Source: Marinobacter qingdaonensis (lineage in GTDB: Bacteria; Pseudomonadota; Gammaproteobacteria; Pseudomonadales; Oleiphilaceae). From it: 64,000 nt of DNA. Shown piece by piece: positions 26,058-33,716 of this stretch (positions are counted from its first letter, which is position 1; the number at the start of each line of letters is the position of its first letter). The stretch is taken from positions 682,001 to 746,000 of the forward strand of contig NZ_JAYDCJ010000003.1 in assembly GCF_034555935.1 (NCBI RefSeq). Direction: 5' to 3'. A program made the translations under genes and the position numbers. The notes beneath the pieces were generated by a model. That model searched no databases. It saw only the letters and a list, made by a program, of their open reading frames with translations, and had not been told where the DNA came from.

Positions 26058-26087
26058 TTGACGGCGGTAATCGGCTGGGCCTAGTTT
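26058..26087 (+). promoter_or_regulatory. Candidate sigma-70 promoter of the divergent transporter gene
   Basis: TTGACG (26058-26063), 18-base spacer, TAGTTT (26082-26087), giving a predicted transcript start about 40 bases before ATG 26132. Its -10 region (CTAGTTTG) is the same as that of the opposite-strand candidate. Confidence 0.45.
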
Positions 26088-26131
26088 GCAATTCCGGTCG
26101 TCGCTGTTTTACACAATCCAAGGATGTTCCC

Positions 26132-27460
26132 ATGCACCTCCTGCTCAGCACACGCTCGGGGCTGGCTTACGCCGCGCTCGGGGCAGGTATTCTGTCGTTC
26201 CTGCCCGGGGTGGGTGAACTGGGCGCGGTCCTGGTGTTTGCCGCCATCCTGCTGGGCTGGCGCGACTTGCGGTGGGTGTCGCGCATGCTGCTGGTGCTGG
26301 TGGTGCTGACCCTGGCGCTGGCAGCGGTGTTCACCCCGTCGGCGTTGCCGGCCGCGGCGGCGAGCATGACCCGGCTGACCGCGCTGATCCTGACGGTGAT
26401 GCTGCTGTCCGCCATGCTGGGCCGGTCCGCGGACCTGGGGGCCATCTCCCGGCAGGTGTTCGCCGGTTCACCCATCGTGCGATACTACGGCGTGGCGTTT
26501 GGCACCGGCTTCCTGTCCATGCCCCTGAACTTCGGCTCGGTCGGTGTCATGGCCACGATGATTCGTGGCGAGATGGATGACCGCGGCGACACCGCCACCA
26601 CCCGCAACGCCTCCCGGGGCGTGCTGCGCGGGTTCGGCGCGTCGCCGATTTTCTCGCCCCTGTCCATTTCCATCGTACTGACCATCACCTTCGTACCCGC
26701 CCTGAAAAGCTGGGAACTGATTGCCGTCAGCCTGCCCCTGGCGGTGCTGTACCTGCTGGTGGGCGGGGTGTTCCGGGAGCCGGAACAGCCGGACCTGCCA
26801 GTGCCCGGGCCCGCCGAACCGGTGTCGCGGCTCCAGCGCCTGGCGCCCTGGCTGCGCTTTGCCGGCATCATCGGCGCCATCTGTGTCGCCACCTTCAGCC
26901 TCAGCGGTGCGTTCGACCTCAGTTATTCCCGCGCCGTCACCCTGAGCTGCTTTGGCGCCGTGCTGGTGGGCCTGGCCGTGCGCAAGGCCCGGGGCGCGCC
27001 GGCGCAACTGCCGTCCATGGCCCCGATGAGCAACGAACTGGTGATCGTCGGCGGTTCCGCGTTCCTGGGTACCCTGATCAGCGTCTTTGCCGCCCAGTGG
27101 CTTGGCGCCGGGTTCAGTCTGCCCGGCTGGGCCTACCCGGTGGCGGCATTCAGCGTGCCCTGGGTGTTTTTCCTGGGCGGCATGCTCGGGTTCAATCCCA
27201 TCGTCACCGGCACCCTGACCGGCGGCGTGCTGGGTCCGATCTGGCCGGTGGGTGCCGTGCTCGGCCTGGGCATGGCCATGGTCGCCGGCTGGGGCCTGAC
27301 CACCGCGGGCACGCCCTATTCCGCCAATTCCCTGTTGCTGGAGCGCCTGACCGGGTACAGCGCCCGGGACGCCGCCCTGCGCTGGAACCTGTGGATGTCG
27401 GTTTGCTGCCTGCTGGTGTCCGGGCTGCTGGCCGGTAGCCTCACCCTCGTTCTGTCGTGA
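26132..27460 (+). CDS. Multi-pass membrane transporter-like protein, family not identified
   Basis: 442-residue integral membrane protein with about 11-12 hydrophobic segments and no soluble domain. Notable stretches are GFLSMPLNFGSVGVMATM in the first half and a Gly/Thr-rich NPIVTGTLTGGVLGPIWPVG in the second, which look like the two re-entrant or unwound regions of ion-transporter-superfamily carriers (anion permease, GntP or lactate permease type). I cannot assign a family with confidence. AAGGATG precedes ATG 26132. It is divergent from a TAXI-TRAP system and 49 bp upstream of a Kef-type antiporter. Confidence 0.6.
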   Translation: MHLLLSTRSGLAYAALGAGILSFLPGVGELGAVLVFAAILLGWRDLRWVSRMLLVLVVLTLALAAVFTPSALPAAAASMTRLTALILTVMLLSAMLGRSADLGAISRQVFAGSPIVRYYGVAFGTGFLSMPLNFGSVGVMATMIRGEMDDRGDTATTRNASRGVLRGFGASPIFSPLSISIVLTITFVPALKSWELIAVSLPLAVLYLLVGGVFREPEQPDLPVPGPAEPVSRLQRLAPWLRFAGIIGAICVATFSLSGAFDLSYSRAVTLSCFGAVLVGLAVRKARGAPAQLPSMAPMSNELVIVGGSAFLGTLISVFAAQWLGAGFSLPGWAYPVAAFSVPWVFFLGGMLGFNPIVTGTLTGGVLGPIWPVGAVLGLGMAMVAGWGLTTAGTPYSANSLLLERLTGYSARDAALRWNLWMSVCCLLVSGLLAGSLTLVLS

Positions 27461-27478
27461 TGACCCCTGGGCTATACT
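27450..27478 (+). promoter_or_regulatory. Candidate promoter of the Kef-type antiporter gene
   Basis: TTCTGT (27450-27455), 17-base spacer, TATACT (27473-27478). The -10 is close to consensus and the -35 is weak. It overlaps the end of the preceding gene and lies 31 bp before ATG 27510. Confidence 0.5.
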
Positions 27479-27509
27479 CCCACTGCATTCGCACAGGGAG
27501 AGCCCGGTA

Positions 27510-29423
27510 ATGACGGTGTATTTTGTCCAGGCATTCATCTATCTGGTGGCGGCGGTGATCGCCGTGCCGCTGGCCAAGCGGTTCGGGCTCGGCTCGGTGC
27601 TGGGCTACCTGGTGGCCGGCGTGGTCATCGGGCCGGTGACCGGGTTGGTCGGGCAGGAGGCCACCACCATCCAACACTTTGCCGAATTCGGCGTGGTGAT
27701 GATGCTGTTTCTGGTGGGCATGGAGCTGGATCCCAAGGCGTTTTGGGCCATGCGGGTGCGCCTGGTTGGCCTCGGCGGGCTGCAGGTGGTGCTGACCGCG
27801 GCCGCCGGCACGGCGGTGGCCTGGTGGTTTGAACTGCCCTGGCAGACCGCACTGACCGTGGGCCTGATCTTCGCCCTGTCGTCCACCGCCATTGTGCTGC
27901 AAACCCTGAATGAGAAAGGCCTGGTGAAGACCGAAGGTGGCCGCAGCGCCTTCTCGGTGCTGCTGTTCCAGGACATCGCGGTCATTCCCATGCTGGCGCT
28001 GATTCCGCTGCTCAGCCTGCCCGAGCTGGCGGCCGAGGCCGGTGCCGACGCCGGCCACGGCAGCAGCCTGAGCCTGGTGGCGCACCTGCCGGCCTGGGCC
28101 CACGCGCTGGTGGTGGTCGGCGCCATGGCGGCGGTGACCGTTGGCGGCTACTACCTGAGCCGGCCGCTGTTCCGGTACGTGGTGCAATCGCGCCTGCGGG
28201 AAATCTTCACCGCCACCGCACTGATGCTGGTGATCGGCATCGCGGCGCTGATGAGCCTGGTCAATCTCTCGCCCGCCCTGGGCGCGTTCATGGCCGGCGT
28301 GGTGCTGGCCAACAGTGAGTTCCGGCACGAACTGGAAGCCACCATCGAGCCGTTCAAGGGCCTGCTGCTCGGCCTGTTCTTCATCACCGTGGGCGCTGGC
28401 ATTGATTTCCAGGTGCTGGCGGCGGAGTGGGGCACGGTGCTGGCGCTGGGGCTGGCGGTGATGGTGGTCAAGGGCCTGATCCTGCTGATGCTGGCCCTGC
28501 TGTTCCGGATTCGCGGCAGCAACGGCTGGCTGTTCACCCTGAGCCTGGCCCAGGCCGGGGAATTCGGCTTCGTGCTGCTGACCTACAGCGTGCAGAACTC
28601 GGTGATCCCGGTCGAGACCTCGAAGATCCTGTCCCTGGCGGTGGCCCTGTCCATGTTCCTCACCCCGCTGCTGTTCATCGTCTACGACCGGGTGGTGCTG
28701 CCCCGGTACCGCCGGTCCAAGAACGACGAGCGCCCGGCCGATGACATCCACGACCGGGCGCCGGTCATAGTCGCCGGCATCGGCCGCTTCGGGCAAATCG
28801 TGTGCCGGCTGCTGCGCGCCAACAACATCCCCATCGTGGTGCTGGACCATGAGATCGAGCAGATCGAAACGGTCCGGCGCATCCACATCAAGAGCTACTT
28901 TGGCGACGCCAGCCGCCTCGACCTGCTGGAGACCGCCGGCATCGCCGAGGCCCGGCTGCTGGTGGTGGCCATCGATGACCGGGACCGGACCGTGCGCATG
29001 GTGGAGCAGGTGAAGAAGTTCTACCCCGGGGTCTGGGTCCTGGCCCGGGCCTTTGACCGCGGCCACAGCTACCAGCTGCGCAAGGCCGGTGCCGACGACG
29101 TGGTGAGCGAGACCTACCACTCGGCGCTGGAACTGGGCGGCCACGCCCTGACCGCCATGGGCGTGCACCCGCTGCGGGCCAAGCAGATGACCTGGACCTT
29201 CCTGGACAACGAGCAGGCCCACGAGGACGAGCTGTTCGAGGCCTGGCAGGAAATCGAGGAGGGCATCAGCTTCAGCCCGCGCTACGGCGAGCTGTTCATG
29301 AAGCTGGAGGAGGCCCTGAGCAGCGCCATGCAGCAGGACTGGGAGCCGCCGACCCAGGACGACGTGCCGATCTGGACACCCCCGACCGACGACGCCGGCG
29401 AGGCCCAGCGACCGGGGTCCTGA
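27510..29423 (+). CDS. CPA2 monovalent cation:proton antiporter with RCK domain (KefB/KefC-like)
   Basis: 637-residue inner-membrane antiporter. About 12 membrane helices (1-390) include the family motif FALSSTAIVLQTL and the ion-site region LLFQDIAVIPML, which contains the conserved QD pair. The cytosolic RCK/TrkA-N domain (about 415-540) begins with PVIVAGIGRFGQIVCRLL, an NAD(H)-binding Rossmann loop. The acidic C-terminal tail resembles that of Kef systems. No KefF/KefG ancillary subunit is adjacent. Likely role is K+ (or Na+) efflux coupled to H+ for pH or electrophile protection. GGGAG precedes ATG 27510. Confidence 0.9.
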   Translation: MTVYFVQAFIYLVAAVIAVPLAKRFGLGSVLGYLVAGVVIGPVTGLVGQEATTIQHFAEFGVVMMLFLVGMELDPKAFWAMRVRLVGLGGLQVVLTAAAGTAVAWWFELPWQTALTVGLIFALSSTAIVLQTLNEKGLVKTEGGRSAFSVLLFQDIAVIPMLALIPLLSLPELAAEAGADAGHGSSLSLVAHLPAWAHALVVVGAMAAVTVGGYYLSRPLFRYVVQSRLREIFTATALMLVIGIAALMSLVNLSPALGAFMAGVVLANSEFRHELEATIEPFKGLLLGLFFITVGAGIDFQVLAAEWGTVLALGLAVMVVKGLILLMLALLFRIRGSNGWLFTLSLAQAGEFGFVLLTYSVQNSVIPVETSKILSLAVALSMFLTPLLFIVYDRVVLPRYRRSKNDERPADDIHDRAPVIVAGIGRFGQIVCRLLRANNIPIVVLDHEIEQIETVRRIHIKSYFGDASRLDLLETAGIAEARLLVVAIDDRDRTVRMVEQVKKFYPGVWVLARAFDRGHSYQLRKAGADDVVSETYHSALELGGHALTAMGVHPLRAKQMTWTFLDNEQAHEDELFEAWQEIEEGISFSPRYGELFMKLEEALSSAMQQDWEPPTQDDVPIWTPPTDDAGEAQRPGS

Positions 29424-29485
29424 GGGTCGCGGCGGTCATTCCTGCCCTCCCCGGGTTCTTTGACTATGCTTTCGGTATCGGTCCG

Positions 29486-29506
29486 GCGGACGTGGTACAC
29501 GTCCGC
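29486..29506 (+). other. Perfect hairpin in the leader of the HDAC-family gene
   Basis: 8-bp perfect inverted repeat GCGGACGT (29486-29493) and ACGTCCGC (29499-29506) around loop GGTAC, starting 47 bp before the GTG start of the next gene. It has no T-tract in sense orientation, so it may be an operator or an RNA hairpin rather than a terminator. Confidence 0.4.
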
Positions 29507-29532
29507 GGCAATTCCAGACTCCGGAGCGCACC

Positions 29533-30642
29533 GTGTCAGAGCCAAGTAAGGTCACCGTTTTCTACGATGACAGAGTTCTCAACCATTCCCCCGACGTCAA
29601 CGCGGCCTTCCTGCCGGGGCGTCTCGATAAACGGGTCCGCAGCATTCTCTCGGGCCTGAATGTGCAGTGGAAGTATCCGGAACACCCGGGGCGGATCCAG
29701 GCGATTCTGGATCTGCTCGAGCGCGACCCCATTGCCGGCCTGGAGTTTGCCGGCGGTCAGGTGGCCACCCGGGAGCAGCTGGGCCGGGTCCACACCACCT
29801 CCTATCTGGACGACGTGTTTTCCCTGCGCGACAAGCATGCCTGGCTTGATGTCGACACCACCGCGGTGTCGCCGGGCAGTGTCGAAGCCGCCGAGGTGGC
29901 GGCCGGTACCGCGGTGGCCGCGGTCGAGGCGGTGGTGTCTGGGCGCACCCGCAGCGCTTTTGCCCTGGTGCGACCGCCGGGCCACCACGCCGAACCGGTG
30001 CGGGCCCGGGGCTTCTGCCTGTTCAACAACGTGGCGGTGGCGGCCGCCCACGCCCACAGTGAACTGGGCTGCGAGCGCATTCTGATTCTCGACTGGGACG
30101 CCCACCACGGCAACGGCACCCAGGACATTTTCTGGGCCGACCCGGACGTGATGTTTTTCGATATCCACCGCGCCGCGCCCTTCTACCCGGGCAGCGGCGG
30201 CCTGTACGAGGTCGGGGCGGGCCTGGGTGAAGGCACCACGGTGAATGTGCCCATGCCCGGCGGCGCCGGGGACGTGGCCTACCTCAAGGCCCTGAACGAC
30301 ATCCTGGTGCCGGCGGCCGAGTACTTCAAACCGGACCTGATCCTGGTCTCGGCAGGGTTTGATGCCCACTGGTACGACCTGGCGCTGAACGTCTCCTACG
30401 AGGGCTTCGCGGCCATGACCGGCATTGTCCGGGCGCTGGCCGACCGGCTCTGTGACGGCCGGCTGGCGTTCGTGCTGGAGGGCGGTTACAACACCGAATC
30501 GCTGTCGTACGGGGTGCGCTCGGTGCTCGATGTGTTGGCTGGCGGTCCGGTGCCGGAGCCCCGGGTGTGCGGCATGGAGGAGGTGGAACAGGCGGCCGCC
30601 TATCACCTCAGTGCCTTCACCGAGGAGCCGCCGGGCCACTGA
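29533..30642 (+). CDS. Histone-deacetylase superfamily amidohydrolase
   Basis: 369-residue arginase/deacetylase-fold zinc hydrolase. Catalytic features visible are the RPPGHHAEP His-His pair, DWDAHHGNGTQ with zinc-ligand Asp and His, SAGFDAHW with the second zinc Asp, and LEGGYN with the Gly-rich loop before the C-terminal helix. The N-terminal YPEHPGRIQAIL motif is also typical. It resembles class II-like bacterial deacetylases more than the acetylpolyamine type at 53.6 kb. The natural substrate is unknown (acetyl-lysine or small acyl amides). GTG 29533 is preceded by CGGAG. A 70-residue protein follows 35 bp later. Confidence 0.88.
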   Translation: MSEPSKVTVFYDDRVLNHSPDVNAAFLPGRLDKRVRSILSGLNVQWKYPEHPGRIQAILDLLERDPIAGLEFAGGQVATREQLGRVHTTSYLDDVFSLRDKHAWLDVDTTAVSPGSVEAAEVAAGTAVAAVEAVVSGRTRSAFALVRPPGHHAEPVRARGFCLFNNVAVAAAHAHSELGCERILILDWDAHHGNGTQDIFWADPDVMFFDIHRAAPFYPGSGGLYEVGAGLGEGTTVNVPMPGGAGDVAYLKALNDILVPAAEYFKPDLILVSAGFDAHWYDLALNVSYEGFAAMTGIVRALADRLCDGRLAFVLEGGYNTESLSYGVRSVLDVLAGGPVPEPRVCGMEEVEQAAAYHLSAFTEEPPGH

Positions 30643-30677
30643 CCCTTTTCGTCCCAGGGGATGCCCAGGAGGACTCT

Positions 30678-30890
30678 ATGTTTATGGCAGAACGCGCAAC
30701 CGGTCATCTGATCGAGATTGCCGATACCCACGCCCTGTTCGACCCCCACATCACCCGGGTCAAAGGCTGCATGCACTACGGCGAGGAGGCCCAGGACCCG
30801 GAATTCTTTGAGAAATCGGCCCTGGGGTTCCCGTCCGGCGAAGCCCTGCCCAAGTGCTGGACGGACCCCTTCTACCGCCGGAAAGGCTGA
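30678..30890 (+). CDS. Small hypothetical protein downstream of the HDAC-family gene
   Basis: 70 residues; I do not recognise the family. It is soluble, with two cysteines (KGCMHYGEE and LPKCWTDPF), a histidine-bearing DPHITR and a basic C-terminus (FYRRKG). AGGAGG directly before ATG 30678 is a strong site and argues that it is real. Probably co-transcribed with the amidohydrolase. Its last 19 bp overlap the convergent CHASE2 gene. Confidence 0.65.
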   Translation: MFMAERATGHLIEIADTHALFDPHITRVKGCMHYGEEAQDPEFFEKSALGFPSGEALPKCWTDPFYRRKG

Positions 30891-33688
30891 AGGTCGGAAG
30901 GCCAGCGGTGGTTGGTCTCGGTGGTCTGCTGCTGGCGGCCGGCCAGCCATTGCGCCAGTTGCTCCACGGTCAGGGGCTTGGCGTAGTAGTAACCCTGCCC
31001 GTAATCGCAGCCCAGTGACTGCAGGTAGCGCTCGTCCCGTTCCGTTTCTATGCCCTCGGCCACCACCTGCATGCCCAGCTCGTGGGCCATCTTGATGGTG
31101 GAGCGCACGATGGCCTGGTTGTCCCGGTGGGTGTCGATGTTGGTCACGAACGACTTGTCGATCTTCAGGATCGAGGCGTCCAGATCCTTCAGGTAGGCCA
31201 GCGAGGAGTAGCCGGTGCCGAAGTCGTCGATGGCCAGGCTGCTGCCGCTCTGGGCCAGGCTGCTGGCCAGTTCCACCGCCAGCTCCCGGGAGCTCATCAG
31301 CGCGGTCTCGGTGATCTCGAACTCGAAATGGAAATAGCCGGTGGAGGAGGCCAGCAGCGCCTGCAGCTCGGTGATGAAGTGCCGGTCCTGCATCAGCCGG
31401 GCCGACACGTTGATGGCCATGTGGCGCGGCAGGCCACGGGCCTGCCAGTCCCGTTCCTGGGCGAGAATGGTCTGGACCACCCAGCGGGTCAGGGGGGCAA
31501 TCTGCCGGGAGTTTTCCGCCACCTCAATCAGGGTCATCACCGGCACCACCGGACCCCGGTCCGAGGGCCAGCGCAGCAGTGCCTCACAGCCAAAGGCCCC
31601 CATGGTGGCCAGGTCAATCTTGGGCTGGTACAGCAGGTTGAAGGCGTCGCTCTCGATGTTGGCGCGTATGGCCGGCACCAGTTGCAGGCGCTGACCGGCC
31701 GCGAGCTGGTCGGCGGTGCTGTAGCAGTGCATGGCGATCTGACGGGCCTTGGCCCGACGCAGGGCATCTTCGGCGCAGCGCCACAGGGCCTTGGCCGAGC
31801 GGAACTCCGGGCTGGCGGTGCCGATTGGCTCCGGTACGGCGGTGGCCGCATTGCCGATACCGATGGTGCAGAACACCTGCAGGGTGATGTCGCCGTCGGT
31901 GCCGTGCGGACCCTGGGGCAGGGGCTGCTCGACCGCCGCCATGATGGCCTCGGCCAGGTCCTGGCCGCCGTCGGCAAACCCCAGCCCCTGCAGCCAGACC
32001 GCAAAACTGTCGCCGCCAACCCGGGCCACCCAGCCGGCTGGATGCCGGTCGCTGACTGTGTGGGCGATGCGGGCGGCGATGGTTTTCAGCACATGGTCGC
32101 CGGTCGCCTGGCCATAGGTGTCGTTCACCTCGTGGAAGTAGTCCAGGTTCACCGCCAACAGGCTGCCGGTTTGCCCCTGGCGCAAGTCCTGGTTGATGCG
32201 GGAGAAAAGCGCGGGCCAGTTCAGCAGCCCGGTCAGTAGATCGTGGGTGGCCTGGTACTCCAGCTCCCGCTCGCGCTCGACCCGGTCGGTCAGATCCCGC
32301 AGCACAATGGTGTACAGCGGCTCGGCCGACAGGTCCACGGTGCTGATGATGGCCTCCACCGGCACCTCTCGGTGGTCGCTGGCCAGCAACACGGTGTCGA
32401 ACGGCTTGCCCGACAGGTTGGCCAGTTCCGAGTCGATGTCCGGCAGCCAGTCCCGCACGTGGCTGCCGATGAGCTGCGCGGAGGAGGAGTGGCTCAAGTG
32501 GAGCATGGCTGGATTGGCCTGAGTGATCTGGCCCTGTTGGTTCAGGCACAGGATGCAGTCGTTGGCGGTGGCGATGATCCGGTCGTGGATGGCCTGGTGG
32601 TCCCGCAGGGTGATCTGCAGCCACAAGTGTTCGAGAGTGACGGCGTCGAGCCGGGCAATGTTGGCGGCGACGTATACCAAAACCAGGGCCAGAGTTGGGG
32701 AAACAATGTTCAGGATCAGGTGCAGGTTCTGAAATGCGAACACCGCCGCCAGCGGAGCGGCAATCAAAGCCAGCGCAAGGACGGCCAGCCCCTGAGTCCA
32801 GGTCAGCCGGGGAAACACCAGGGCCGCCAGTAGCCAGGCCAGCAGTAGTAACGTGCCCTCGGCTGCGGCCGTCAGTCGGTACAGGCCGCCCCGGTTCAGG
32901 GTTTCGGTGCCCAGTGCCTGCAGCACCACCCCGGGCAGCGCCCGATGCACCGGCACCGCCAGGGTGTCGCCCAGCTCGATGGCGGTGGCACCGAGGAAGA
33001 TTTTCTTGTCCCGTAGCCGTTCGGGGTCGATCCGCCCCGCGATCAAATCGGAGAAGCTGACGTAATCGAAGGAGCTAGGGGAAATGCTGAAGTCGATCCA
33101 GGTGGCGGTGTGGGCGCCAGAGGTCATGGCAATCCAGGCGCCCGGGAAGAGCTGGCCTTGCCAGTTGAAGCCGGTTCCCAGTCGGCGCACCAGGCCATCG
33201 GTGTCCGGGTGCAGGTTCACCGACACCAGCTGGGCGTGTTCGGCGAATTCCGGCAGTGGTTGTCGCAGCATCAGGGTGTTATCCACCGACGAGGTCTGCT
33301 GGACAAACGCCGGCAGGTAGACCGGCAGGGATACCGCCGCCAGCGCCTGGGCCAGGGCTTGGTCCTGATCTGGCCGGGAGCGGGCGCTGAAGTCGACATC
33401 GACCATGATTGAGCGCACGTCGGCCGCTTCCAGGTGCTGCAATGCTTGGGCAAACAGCTCTCGCGGCCAGGGCCACAGACCAACATCGGCGATGCTGGCG
33501 GAGTCAATCTCGACAATGACCATGTCCGTTGCCACCGGGGCCGCCAGCAGCGCGAACCACTGATCCTGGATCTGGCGGTCTAGGTCCCGAAGCGCATCCG
33601 TGAACCACAGCACCACCAGCACCATCCCGGCCAGCGCGGCCGCCAGTATGGCATTGCGTTTGCGGCTAAAGTTAGTGGCACTGGTCAT
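30872..33688 (-). CDS. CHASE2-PAS-GGDEF-EAL protein
   Basis: 938-residue membrane signalling protein. An N-terminal helix (about 12-30) is followed by a periplasmic CHASE2 domain (about 40-280; VIVEIDSASIADVGLWPWPRE is diagnostic), three membrane helices (about 285-345), a PAS domain (about 365-480), and then GGDEF-like and EAL domains. The GGDEF signature reads GGDSF, so cyclase activity is doubtful. The EAL domain keeps EALLRW, INVSARL, EITETA, IDDFGTGYSSLAYL, LKIDKSF, AEGIE and GQGYYY, so phosphodiesterase activity is likely. It begins 28 bp after the FecR-repeat gene and is probably in the same transcript. CHASE2 ligands are unknown. Confidence 0.9.
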   Translation of the reverse strand: MTSATNFSRKRNAILAAALAGMVLVVLWFTDALRDLDRQIQDQWFALLAAPVATDMVIVEIDSASIADVGLWPWPRELFAQALQHLEAADVRSIMVDVDFSARSRPDQDQALAQALAAVSLPVYLPAFVQQTSSVDNTLMLRQPLPEFAEHAQLVSVNLHPDTDGLVRRLGTGFNWQGQLFPGAWIAMTSGAHTATWIDFSISPSSFDYVSFSDLIAGRIDPERLRDKKIFLGATAIELGDTLAVPVHRALPGVVLQALGTETLNRGGLYRLTAAAEGTLLLLAWLLAALVFPRLTWTQGLAVLALALIAAPLAAVFAFQNLHLILNIVSPTLALVLVYVAANIARLDAVTLEHLWLQITLRDHQAIHDRIIATANDCILCLNQQGQITQANPAMLHLSHSSSAQLIGSHVRDWLPDIDSELANLSGKPFDTVLLASDHREVPVEAIISTVDLSAEPLYTIVLRDLTDRVERERELEYQATHDLLTGLLNWPALFSRINQDLRQGQTGSLLAVNLDYFHEVNDTYGQATGDHVLKTIAARIAHTVSDRHPAGWVARVGGDSFAVWLQGLGFADGGQDLAEAIMAAVEQPLPQGPHGTDGDITLQVFCTIGIGNAATAVPEPIGTASPEFRSAKALWRCAEDALRRAKARQIAMHCYSTADQLAAGQRLQLVPAIRANIESDAFNLLYQPKIDLATMGAFGCEALLRWPSDRGPVVPVMTLIEVAENSRQIAPLTRWVVQTILAQERDWQARGLPRHMAINVSARLMQDRHFITELQALLASSTGYFHFEFEITETALMSSRELAVELASSLAQSGSSLAIDDFGTGYSSLAYLKDLDASILKIDKSFVTNIDTHRDNQAIVRSTIKMAHELGMQVVAEGIETERDERYLQSLGCDYGQGYYYAKPLTVEQLAQWLAGRQQQTTETNHRWPSDLQPFRR

Positions 33689-33716
33689 GAGACAGGCATT
33701 ACCGCGGCATCCTAGA

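Larger units (their letters stand above)
25817..26131. other. Divergent regulatory region between two transporter units
   Basis: 315 bp without a convincing gene, more AT-rich than its surroundings. It drives the TAXI-TRAP genes leftward and the multi-pass transporter rightward. Two promoter-like elements, one on each strand, are listed separately. I see no clear operator palindrome or riboswitch fold. Confidence 0.6.

Noticed and set aside
29486..29506. Hairpin before the HDAC-family gene as a terminator of the antiporter
   Set aside because: No T-tract follows. It is kept only as an unassigned hairpin.
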